Source: Bradyrhizobium diazoefficiens USDA 110 (GTDB lineage: Bacteria > Pseudomonadota > Alphaproteobacteria > Rhizobiales > Xanthobacteraceae). Taken from it: 64,000 nt of DNA. Position 1 is the first letter of the stretch. Every line of letters starts with the position of its first letter. The notes under the pieces were generated by a model that was given only the letters and a program-made list of their open reading frames with translations, was not told where the DNA came from and ran no database searches. The stretch spans positions 7,364,001 to 7,428,000 of the forward strand of contig NC_004463.1 of the NCBI RefSeq assembly GCF_000011365.1, read 5' to 3'. Made by a program: the position numbers and the translations under genes. Of the stretch, positions 36,466 through 44,239 are shown one piece after another.

Positions 36466-37449
36466 ATGCGCATCCTCATCCTTGGCGGCAGCCAGTTTCT
36501 CGGACGCGCGATTGCGGCCCATGCCTGCGCCAACGGTCACGACGTGACCTGCGCCGCCCGCGGTCTCGCCGGGCCGATCGCGGCAGGCAGCCGACTGATC
36601 CGGATCGATCGCGACGTCGCGGACGGTCTCGCGCCGCTCGCGGGTGAGACATTCGATGCCGTCGTCGACGTCTCGCGTCATCCCGGCCAGGTTCGCCGCG
36701 CCGTCGCGGCGCTGAAGCGGCCGGGCATGCACTGGACCTTCGTCTCCACGATCAGCGTCTACGCAGACAACCGCATACCGGGACAACGCGCCGACACGGC
36801 GCCGCTGCGCGAGCCCATGATCGAAGACGTCGAGCACAGCGCCGACGCCATTTATGGCGCCGCCAAGGTCGCGTGCGAGCAGGCCGTCGGCACTGATGCC
36901 TTCATCTGCCGGGCCGGCCTCATCGCCGGGCCGGAGGATCCGACGGGACGGTTCGCGTACTGGCCGGCCCGGCTTGCGCGCGGCGGCGAGGTGCTGGCGC
37001 CGGGAGCGCCTGACGATGCCGTCCAGTTCATCGACGTGCGCGATCTCGCACAATGGATCGTGCATGCGGCCGAGGTTGGCCTGACCGGCATCTATGACGG
37101 GATTGGACCGGTGCGCACGCGCGGCGAATTCCTGACCGAATGTGCATCCGCGCTGAACTCCGCCTGCACCTTCACCTGGGTCGATCGCGCCTTCCTGGAA
37201 GCGCATGACGTACGGCGCTGGGCAGGTCCGCGATCACTGCCGATGTGGCTGCCCCTGCCCGACTTCGCCGGCTTCCTGACACGCGACACCTCGCCGGCAC
37301 GCGAGGCCGGATTGACCTCGCGCCCGGTGGCCGCCACCGTGCGCGATACGTTCGACTGGCTCCGCGCCGGCAACGGGCCGGTCATCGGTCTCACCAGAGA
37401 CGACGAGAAGGACGTGCTCGCCGCGTGGCACGCGGGCATGACGAGCTAG
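36466..37449 (+). CDS. NAD(P)-dependent epimerase/dehydratase family protein (extended SDR)
   Basis: The 327-aa protein has the SDR Rossmann motif ILGGSQFLGRAI at the N-terminus, a serine region FVSTISVYAD and the catalytic Tyr-x3-Lys in DAIYGAAKVACE. The C-terminal half is shorter than in sugar-nucleotide epimerases and resembles the group annotated as reductases or RNA-binding isomerase-like SDRs. It may reduce or epimerise a small molecule with NAD(P); substrate unknown. It lies 66 nt after the secreted hypothetical gene on the same strand, with no shared function visible. Confidence 0.88.
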   Translation: MRILILGGSQFLGRAIAAHACANGHDVTCAARGLAGPIAAGSRLIRIDRDVADGLAPLAGETFDAVVDVSRHPGQVRRAVAALKRPGMHWTFVSTISVYADNRIPGQRADTAPLREPMIEDVEHSADAIYGAAKVACEQAVGTDAFICRAGLIAGPEDPTGRFAYWPARLARGGEVLAPGAPDDAVQFIDVRDLAQWIVHAAEVGLTGIYDGIGPVRTRGEFLTECASALNSACTFTWVDRAFLEAHDVRRWAGPRSLPMWLPLPDFAGFLTRDTSPAREAGLTSRPVAATVRDTFDWLRAGNGPVIGLTRDDEKDVLAAWHAGMTS

Positions 37450-37690
37450 GGCAGACTCATAATCTTGATATCGTCTTGTGACCGACAGCGGTCGTTCCTT
37501 GGTAACGACGACATGCAGAAGGGCGAGATCACCCGCCACAATTCTAGATAGAGTGTGAGCTGGTTCATATCGGCGGCCCCATGCCGCGCGTAGCTTGGCG
37601 AGAAGATGTCTCGCTTCCCGGCGCCAAGGCGTCATGGGTTTCCGGACGTCAAGTCGAGCGAACATCTGTCAACCCATAGGAGGACAGGTC

Positions 37691-37804
37691 ATGAAGTTCG
37701 CAGCACTGCTTTTGATCTTTGCTCTCGCCGCATTCGCGACGGCTATTCCGGCAGATTCGGCCAACGCATGCGCGCGCCCCTGCGGAAACTATTGTTGCGG
37801 ATAA
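37691..37804 (+). CDS. Small cysteine-rich secreted peptide (37 aa)
   Basis: The encoded peptide starts with a clear signal sequence (MKFAALLLIFALAAFATA) and a probable signal-peptidase site after ANA at residue 26. This would leave an 11-residue mature peptide with four Cys (27, 31, 35, 36), a Gly-Asn-Tyr segment and a C-terminal Gly. A strong AGGAGGA site lies 7 nt before the ATG. The -3 to +1 sequence ANAC does not fit a lipoprotein box well. Function unknown; toxin, metal-binding or signalling peptide are all possible. The next gene starts 17 nt later, so the two are probably co-expressed. Confidence 0.65.
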   Translation: MKFAALLLIFALAAFATAIPADSANACARPCGNYCCG

Positions 37805-37820
37805 TCGGCGGAGAATTCCA

Positions 37821-38603
37821 ATGCGCCCATTGATCAAGTGGGGGACATTAGTGACGATCGTGAGCATCGCACCACTGGCATCCGTGGCTGCGATACGTCA
37901 CCACACGCCCCCAAATAAACTCAACGAAGCAATCACCGCTATCGGCTTTCACCCGATAACGCCGCCGGTGCTCCTGCGCGCTCCAGGCTCCATCTATCAT
38001 GTCTCTCCGAACGGCCAGGATTACGACATGCTGTGCGAAGTCTCGCCTGAGCGACTGGTTGGCGTCACCCGCACGTCATCTTCTGCAACCCAAGTCACCT
38101 CCGAACTACGAAAGACGCAATATTCGCTCGACTCAAAAGTCGTGCGTTCGATTCAGTCACATACCGATGCAAAATTGGCGGAAGCTGTAAAGCTGGAGCT
38201 CGATGACGTTCAAGTGCTGGAGATCTCACTTGAAGACCTATCAATCATCGCTGAGGAGCTGTTCCGTCGCGAGTCCTGTGATCGGGAAGTGAAACGGTAT
38301 CTGGAAAACGGCGAGTACGTTTGCCAGGGACAGCGGGTCCTCAAGGCGTCGACGAAATACGTGGCGGCCTACGACAATTCAGCGGCGGGCTCCGTGGAAC
38401 AAACGACAGACCTGATAAAGAATAATTTCGATCCGACTGTCAGCATACAGGGCGGTCAGAGCGTCTCCGGAGCGAACCTTTATTACGGGATGAGACTGGC
38501 ACCGCGGTGTCTATCCCTCAGGGATGCCAAAAGGCAGCCACGGCCACCGTTCTCGCTCTGGGACAGACTGGTCAATCACTTTCCTTCGCTCGAGTTCTTT
38601 TGA
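37821..38603 (+). CDS. Secreted or membrane-anchored hypothetical protein (260 aa)
   Basis: A signal/anchor helix occupies about residues 5-24 (LIKWGTLVTIVSIAPLASVA). The rest is soluble with scattered Cys (DMLCEVS, RESCDRE, YVCQGQ, APRCLSL) and acidic helices (VKLELDDVQVLEISLEDLSI, quoted in part). Codon use is visibly less GC-rich than in the flanking genes, suggesting transfer. A GGCGGAG site precedes the ATG. No family is recognised. It lies 17 nt after the Cys-rich peptide gene, which makes a functional pairing plausible. The last ~35 residues are basic and Pro-rich and could be a frameshifted tail. Confidence 0.7.
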   Translation: MRPLIKWGTLVTIVSIAPLASVAAIRHHTPPNKLNEAITAIGFHPITPPVLLRAPGSIYHVSPNGQDYDMLCEVSPERLVGVTRTSSSATQVTSELRKTQYSLDSKVVRSIQSHTDAKLAEAVKLELDDVQVLEISLEDLSIIAEELFRRESCDREVKRYLENGEYVCQGQRVLKASTKYVAAYDNSAAGSVEQTTDLIKNNFDPTVSIQGGQSVSGANLYYGMRLAPRCLSLRDAKRQPRPPFSLWDRLVNHFPSLEFF

Positions 38604-38749
38604 ATATAGCCGCGACACGCCGTGGCAACGGCCAGCGTGTTCATGCAGGCGACAACCGACTCTTTTGGCTCAACCGCGGCGACCACGGCCGAGGCCTTGG
38701 TGGCGCCGGCGCCCCCCGCACGCCCAGACCGCTTTTATACACACACGCC

Positions 38750-40093
38750 CTAATTTTCCGGCTTGTATCCGTCCGTCAGGGTCTTCAGGAACGCGATGAT
38801 GTCGGCCTCTTCCTGGTCCGTCATCGCCGGTCTGTCGCCGGGGTGGCGGTCGAACGGCGGATCGGTGACGTCGACATTGGCGTGATATTTTTGCGGCAGG
38901 TCGTCGTATTTCCGCACCGCGCCGTCGGCGGCGCGCGGAAAGACCTTCTCCGGATTGGTGTCGCGAAAATTGTAGAAGTCGAGCACCTGCTCGAGGCTGC
39001 GGAAGACGCCGTTGTGGAAGAAGGCGTGACGCACCGCGGTGTTGCGCAGCGTCGGCGTCAGGAACATGCCGCAATATTGGGTCTGCTCGGGCATGTCGGT
39101 GCGATTCGGGCCGCAAACGCCAAGGTCGAAATAATTGGGGTCGCGATTGTTGGCAAGCTCGGCGTTGCGCGGGGCGCCGAGCGCCTCGTATTGGTGATCG
39201 GTGAACAGCGGCGGCAGCCCGTCGCGGGTCGGCGCCGAGGTGTGGCAGCCGGCGCAATTGGCCTTGTCGGGATCGTTGAACGCTTGCAGCCCGCGCAGCT
39301 CGCTCTCGGACAGCCGCGCCTTGCCCTCGAGCCAGTAGTCGTACTTGCTGGTGTAGGGATGGAAGCTCGGCTCCTCGACCTGATAGCGCGCCACCGCGAA
39401 CATCGCCTCCGCGATCAGCAGCCGTTGATTCTTCAGCACACCAGCGCCGAACAGCTCGACGAAGCGGGTGGCGTAGGGCGCACGCCGCAGCTTGCCTGCA
39501 ACGATCTCGGCGCGGCCGCCGTCCATCTCGTTGGGATCGAGCAGCGGAAACAGCGCCTGGTCCTGCAACGTATCGGCGCGGCCGTCCCAGAACAGGCCGC
39601 CTTGCGGAACGATGTTCGCCGACGCGCCGCTACCGCCCGCGGTCTTGGTGGTGCGCGCCGCCAGCTGGCCGAGCGCGGCCATCTGCGCGAGGTCGACGAC
39701 GTTGTCGTCGTCACCCTTGTCGGGGCCGATGCTGAAATTCGGATGGCGATCGAGATATGTCAGCGACGGCACCGCGCGTGCGCCCGGGCGCGACAACGTC
39801 GCGCCGCCGAGCATGACCGGCCCGTCATTGGGCGGACCGTAGGCGTGATCCGGGCTGTGACAGGACGCGCATGACAGCGCGCCCGAGGACGATAGCGAGG
39901 CGTCGTAAAAAATCTCCCTGCCGAGCTGCGCCATCGCCGAGAGCGGAGCGGCCGGCGGACGCATGAGACGAACCGGGTTCGGATTCGCACCCGCGGGATT
40001 TGCTTCCGCAAATCCCTGCGTCGCGACGGCAAGGACGGCGCCGGCCAGACAAAGCAGGCCGGCGCCGAAAAGCCACATGGTGCGGCTGTTCAT
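38750..40093 (-). CDS. Di-haem cytochrome c peroxidase-family protein (CCP/MauG-like)
   Basis: The 447-aa protein has a signal peptide (about residues 7-28) and two c-type haem sites, CASCH at 75-79 and CAGCH at 280-284, spaced as in bacterial cytochrome c peroxidases. A GREIFYDASLSSSGALSC leader precedes the first haem and the C-terminal GDRPAMTDQEEADIIAFLKTL segment is typical of the family. It should act in the periplasm, either reducing peroxide or carrying out a MauG-type oxidation. It follows the phosphoesterase gene by 13 nt, so the two are one transcript; this pairing is recurrent enough to suggest a joint role in processing a phosphorylated substrate, which is inference. Confidence 0.92.
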   Translation of the reverse strand: MNSRTMWLFGAGLLCLAGAVLAVATQGFAEANPAGANPNPVRLMRPPAAPLSAMAQLGREIFYDASLSSSGALSCASCHSPDHAYGPPNDGPVMLGGATLSRPGARAVPSLTYLDRHPNFSIGPDKGDDDNVVDLAQMAALGQLAARTTKTAGGSGASANIVPQGGLFWDGRADTLQDQALFPLLDPNEMDGGRAEIVAGKLRRAPYATRFVELFGAGVLKNQRLLIAEAMFAVARYQVEEPSFHPYTSKYDYWLEGKARLSESELRGLQAFNDPDKANCAGCHTSAPTRDGLPPLFTDHQYEALGAPRNAELANNRDPNYFDLGVCGPNRTDMPEQTQYCGMFLTPTLRNTAVRHAFFHNGVFRSLEQVLDFYNFRDTNPEKVFPRAADGAVRKYDDLPQKYHANVDVTDPPFDRHPGDRPAMTDQEEADIIAFLKTLTDGYKPEN

Positions 40094-40106
40094 ATGACCT
40101 AGCGTC

Positions 40107-41813
40107 CTAGTGATGGTGATGCTCGTCCGGCGGGCTGGTCATGACAGTGCCGGAGGTCGGGTCAAGGAACAGCGCGTCCACCCGGAGATCGTGGCGATGA
40201 TCATGATCGAAGTCGAACAGGTCCATGATCGACCCGGCGCTGGCGTCGAACGAGCCGCCGCCGAGACGCTGGCCGCGCAGCCAATTGTCCTCGATGAACC
40301 GCACCACCGAGGCCTGCGAGATGTAGGTGTGGCTGACGAAGTTCGTCCTCGCATAGGGCGAAACCACGATGAAGGGAACGCGGGTGCCCGGACCGCAGCG
40401 GCCGCTCACCGGCTTGCCGCTAAGCCCCTTCGGCGCCGGCTGCTTCTGCGGGCCGAGACCGCACAGGCCCGGACCGTTGACCTGGTCGGCGGTCGGATCG
40501 TAGGAGGCGCTCTTCGGCGCGACGTATTGGTGATCGTACCAGCCGTCGGAGTCGTCATAGGTGATGATGACCGCGGTCTCGCGCCACTCCGGCTGCTTCT
40601 GGAGGAAGTTGATCAGCTCGACATTGCCCACCTGCTCGTCGAGCGGATCGGAATTGCCGGCGTGACCGTCCTGGAAGGCCGGCATCTTGATGTAGGAGAC
40701 GGCCGGGAAGTTGCCGGCCTTCACCGCGGCGTAGAAGTCCTCGAGATCGTAGTTGTGGTTGGCCGGATCAACCTTGCCGTTGAAGTCGTGGGTATGGCCA
40801 ATCGCCTGGACCGAGCTCGGCCGCGCATGGGTCGGGTTGGCGGTCGACTTGTAGTACTGGAAGAAGGCGTGGTGCGGACTGTAGTCCACAATGGTGCCGT
40901 TGACGTTGCTCGAGAAGGTGCTGCGGCCGCAACCGGTGGTGCCGTTGGCGTTCTTGAGCGTCAGGTCGAAGCCGCCCATGAAGCTGCCCCAGCTGATGCG
41001 CTCGTCGTTGAGCAGATCGCCGATGTTCTTGCTGGTCATCAGCACGGTGCTGGTCGTGCTCGAGCAGGAATCGTAGGCAGGATCGGTGTCGCCGATCAGC
41101 GTCAGGCCGCCCTGGCCGTCGGCGATCGAGGACGAGGTGCCGACGACGTTCTGCGCGCCGTTGGTCTGGCCGGAGACCACTTCCAGCATGCCGGGCGTGG
41201 ACGGACCGAACGTGTCGGTCCAGTGATTGTCGCTCATGGCGAAGTGCTGGGCGTAGTTCCAGAAGGCCGTGACGGTGTTGCCGTCGAAATAGCCCATCAC
41301 CTGGCCGTTGGTGCCGAACGCGCCGGCGCCGCCGGCCGTGCCGCGGCCGGTGAATTTCGGGAACAGGTCTTCCTTGCCGTTGTCCACCGCCTGCTGCTCG
41401 GGCGTGTAGGCATGGTTCTGCGAGCGCGTGTTGGCCTGGGTGCGGTCGAGACGGAACGGATCCGTCGCGCCGGTGCCGTTGGCCGGGCTGTTGTTCGGGT
41501 TGTTGACCAGCAGGTTCGCCGTGACGAGGTTGTTGACCTTCGGCGTGTGCGGCTTCGGCACGAAGGGTATGGAGCCCGACGGATTGGCCGCGTTCGGATA
41601 TGTCGCGAAATAATGGTCGAACGAGCGGTTCTCGTTGAAGATGATCACGAGATGCTTGATCGGCGTCTCGGTGTGGATGTCATGCGGATGACGGTGACGA
41701 TCGTGATCATGATCGCGTTCCCGACCGAAATCGTCCGCGAGAACAGGCATGGCGCATGCGAGTGCCGTCGCGGCCGCGAAAATCGCGGCCGTCGTCAGAA
41801 ATCTGGATTTCAT
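40107..41813 (-). CDS. Secreted phosphoesterase (phospholipase C / AcpA-type)
   Basis: The 568-aa protein has a signal peptide (about residues 1-26) and a His-rich stretch right after it (HDHDRHRHPHDIH). The phosphoesterase family core includes IKHLVIIFNENRSFDHYFATY (quoted in part as NENRSFDHYF), LDEQVGNVELINF-type metal region and SPYARTNFVSHTYISQASVV near the end. The C-terminus ends in four His. The family hydrolyses phosphate mono- or diesters in the periplasm or outside the cell. Both His-rich segments could bind metal. It is the first gene of the pair with the di-haem peroxidase. An independent promoter lies in the 185-bp spacer upstream. Confidence 0.92.
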   Translation of the reverse strand: MKSRFLTTAAIFAAATALACAMPVLADDFGRERDHDHDRHRHPHDIHTETPIKHLVIIFNENRSFDHYFATYPNAANPSGSIPFVPKPHTPKVNNLVTANLLVNNPNNSPANGTGATDPFRLDRTQANTRSQNHAYTPEQQAVDNGKEDLFPKFTGRGTAGGAGAFGTNGQVMGYFDGNTVTAFWNYAQHFAMSDNHWTDTFGPSTPGMLEVVSGQTNGAQNVVGTSSSIADGQGGLTLIGDTDPAYDSCSSTTSTVLMTSKNIGDLLNDERISWGSFMGGFDLTLKNANGTTGCGRSTFSSNVNGTIVDYSPHHAFFQYYKSTANPTHARPSSVQAIGHTHDFNGKVDPANHNYDLEDFYAAVKAGNFPAVSYIKMPAFQDGHAGNSDPLDEQVGNVELINFLQKQPEWRETAVIITYDDSDGWYDHQYVAPKSASYDPTADQVNGPGLCGLGPQKQPAPKGLSGKPVSGRCGPGTRVPFIVVSPYARTNFVSHTYISQASVVRFIEDNWLRGQRLGGGSFDASAGSIMDLFDFDHDHRHDLRVDALFLDPTSGTVMTSPPDEHHHH

Positions 41814-41998
41814 TGTTGTGTTGCCCCGAAGGATTGACGCCGACCCCGGGAACGTTAATGGCGCGCGATGACAGAGCTGTGTCAGTTTGACGCAAGAGAC
41901 ACTTTGCGCAGTTGTTCAGACAAGATTTTCTACACGGGCGATTTGCCCGAAGCTGCCTTCCTCGACCCTCATGGTGAGGAGTCCGCCACAGCGGGCGT

Positions 41999-42790
41999 CT
42001 ACTCGGTGCGGATCGGAGAATCCTTCAGGCCATTGTTGTCATAGGCCTTGCGCAAGGTGCCGTTGATCGTCGCCTCGTTCATGAATTTGGTGACGAAGGT
42101 CAGCGCCAGGCTGTGGCCGAGCGGCACCGCGACGGCTGTCACCGTCTTCTTGAACGTCTCGTCCAGCACCTTTGTACCGGGAATCTTCTGCGCCATTTTG
42201 TTGAGCTGGTCGCGCGACAGCGCGAAGGCGTCGATCTCGCCGCTCTTCAGGAGGCCGAAGATCTCGTCATAGGTCTGATAGCCGGTGACCTCAGCGTTCC
42301 TGAGATGTGCGACAGCGCCACGCATGGTGGTGGTGGCGTTGACGGCCGCGACCTTGATGCCGGGCTGGTCGAGCGAGGCAAAACTGGTCACGTTCGAACC
42401 GGCCTTGACGATGTAGGTGGCGTCCGCGACCTCGTAGATCGGCCCGAACATCATCTTGCTCTCGCGCTCGGGGTCCTTTGGCAGCCAGGTGACATCCCAG
42501 GTGCCTTTGCTGGCCGCGTCGGTGATCTGTCCGGAATTTTGGTGCACGACATATTCGACACCAACGCCGAGCTGGGCCGCCATCTCCTTGCCGAGGTCCA
42601 CCGGCACGCCGGCATAGCCGGTTTCCGTCCTGGTCGACCAGAATGCGCCGCCTGCGGGGCTGATTGCGATCGCGACCCGCAGCTTGCCGGTCGGCGCGAT
42701 CTCGTCCTTCAGCCCATCGGCTAGCGCGGGCATGGCAACCGCCGCCGCGAGAACGAGACCGGAGAGGGCCGATTGGACGGACGCGGACAT
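41999..42790 (-). CDS. Orphan amino-acid-type ABC solute-binding protein
   Basis: The 263-aa protein has a signal peptide (about residues 8-24, ending ALADG) and a single SBP_bac_3 domain (LKDEIAPTGKLRVAIAISPA then PVDLGKEMAAQLGVGVEYVV, and the TWDVTWLPKDPERE segment). It should bind a small polar ligand in the periplasm. No permease or ATPase gene is beside it, so it must use a distant transporter or act as a sensor. It is divergent from the RND efflux genes. The start at 42790 is the Met immediately before the signal peptide; longer in-frame codons cover the divergent spacer. Confidence 0.88.
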   Translation of the reverse strand: MSASVQSALSGLVLAAAVAMPALADGLKDEIAPTGKLRVAIAISPAGGAFWSTRTETGYAGVPVDLGKEMAAQLGVGVEYVVHQNSGQITDAASKGTWDVTWLPKDPERESKMMFGPIYEVADATYIVKAGSNVTSFASLDQPGIKVAAVNATTTMRGAVAHLRNAEVTGYQTYDEIFGLLKSGEIDAFALSRDQLNKMAQKIPGTKVLDETFKKTVTAVAVPLGHSLALTFVTKFMNEATINGTLRKAYDNNGLKDSPIRTE

Positions 42791-43033
42791 GTCATGTTCT
42801 CCTCGCGTTTTCTTGTTCTCGTCGTCCCGACCGCTTCGCTTCCGCCACACGACCTTTGACACAATTCTGGTCGATCGTGCGCGCGGTGAAAAGCGGTTTG
42901 TCATGACAAACCTGTCAAAGGCCACACCGCCGTTCGCCGTGCAAGGCCGACGACCGCCATGGCTATGGTGTTCCACGGCCGGACATTTGTTGGTAGCCTG
43001 CCGCACCGACAGACAGCAATCGGGGGCCACCGA

Positions 43034-44227
43034 ATGACGCGCGCGAATCCCGCATCTCCCGCACATCGCAATGGAGCGTGGAGACATGTTGGACGGGCGC
43101 TAGCCGCCACGGCCGCCGTGATCGCGCTCGCCGGCTGCGAGGACAAGAACGCCTACGTGGCTCCGCCCCCGCCCAAGGTGGACGTGGCGACGCCCGTGCA
43201 GCGGCCGGTGACGCGCTATGTCGAGGCCACCGGCAACACCGCGCCGATCAAGAATGTCGACTTGGTGGCGCGCGTGCAGGGTTTCCTGCAGTCGATCGAC
43301 TACCAGGACGGCACCTTCGTCAAGCAGGGCACCCAGCTCTTTACCATCGAGCCCGAGACCTACAAGCTGAAGCTCGAGCAGGCCCAGGCGGCCGAGGCCG
43401 GCGCCCAGGCCTCGCTCCGGCAGGCGGAGGCCGACTTCAAGCGGCAAAGCGATCTGGTGCAGCGGCAGGCGGTCTCGCAGGCCACCCTCGACACCTCGAC
43501 GTCAACGCACGAAAACGCGCAGGCCAATCTCCTGCAGGCGCAGGCCAACACCAGGATCGCCGAGGTCAACTACGGCTACACCAAGGTCACCGCGCCGTTC
43601 GACGGCGTCGTCAGCGCCCACATGGTCTCGATCGGCGAGCTCGTCGGCGTCTCCTCCCCGACCCAGCTCGCGACCATCGTCGCGATGGACCCGATCTGGG
43701 TGAACTTCACCGTCAACGAGCAGGACGTGCTACGCATCCGCGCCGAAGCGGCCCGCCGGGGACTGACGCCCACCGACCTCAAGCAATTTCCGATTCAAGT
43801 CGGGCTCCAGAACGAGACCGGCTATCCGCATGAAGGCAAGCTCGACTACGTCTCGCCGACCCTCAACCAGTCGACCGGTACGCTTGCCGTGCGCGGCCTC
43901 GTCCCCAACGACAAGCGGGTGCTGCTGCCCGGCTATTTCGTCCGCGTCCGCGTGCCCTTCGACCAGGAGAAGGGCGCGCTCCTCGTTCCCGACACCGCGC
44001 TCGGCAGCGACCAGGGCGGCCGCTATCTGCTGGTGGTCAATGGCGACAACGTCGTCGAGCAGCGCAAGGTGCAGATCGGCCCCACCGATAACGGCCTGCG
44101 CGTGATCGAGAGCGGGCTGAAGCCAGACGACCGCGTCGTGATCGCGGGGCTGCTGCGGGTGATCCCGGGCCAGAAGATCGACCCGCAAGTGACGAAGATC
44201 GAGCAGCCGCAGGCGTCTGCCAAGTAG
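43034..44227 (+). CDS. RND efflux system periplasmic adaptor (membrane-fusion) lipoprotein
   Basis: The 397-aa protein has a lipoprotein signal (hydrophobic segment then IALAGC, lipid-attached Cys at about residue 35), and a lipoyl half-motif. A helical hairpin of about 65 residues (QAAEAGAQASLRQAEADFKR) follows, then the second lipoyl half with the YTKVTAPFDGVV signature and a beta-barrel plus membrane-proximal domain. It bridges the inner-membrane RND pump to an outer-membrane channel. The pump gene starts 12 nt downstream. No outer-membrane TolC-like gene is adjacent, so the channel is encoded elsewhere. The start at 43034 is set by the lipoprotein signal. Confidence 0.94.
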   Translation: MTRANPASPAHRNGAWRHVGRALAATAAVIALAGCEDKNAYVAPPPPKVDVATPVQRPVTRYVEATGNTAPIKNVDLVARVQGFLQSIDYQDGTFVKQGTQLFTIEPETYKLKLEQAQAAEAGAQASLRQAEADFKRQSDLVQRQAVSQATLDTSTSTHENAQANLLQAQANTRIAEVNYGYTKVTAPFDGVVSAHMVSIGELVGVSSPTQLATIVAMDPIWVNFTVNEQDVLRIRAEAARRGLTPTDLKQFPIQVGLQNETGYPHEGKLDYVSPTLNQSTGTLAVRGLVPNDKRVLLPGYFVRVRVPFDQEKGALLVPDTALGSDQGGRYLLVVNGDNVVEQRKVQIGPTDNGLRVIESGLKPDDRVVIAGLLRVIPGQKIDPQVTKIEQPQASAK

Positions 44228-44239
44228 GAGCTGCCTGCC

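Noticed and set aside
37234..37665. 143-codon minus-strand frame overlapping the end of the epimerase gene and the following spacer
   Set aside because: No ribosome site, composition of a shadow in its second half and no recognisable domain.
38604..38749. Possible gene fragment in the 146-bp gap after the 260-aa secreted protein
   Set aside because: Coding-like GC pattern but stops in all sensible frames and no homology cue; could be a relic, not reportable.
41700..41813. His tracts on the phosphoesterase as an artificial tag
   Set aside because: The N-terminal tract is irregular and inside the mature start, and the C-terminal four His are followed directly by the natural stop; no vector sequence is present.
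40110..41837. 575-codon plus-strand frame opposite the phosphoesterase
   Set aside because: Val/Arg-rich antisense translation without signal peptide or motif.
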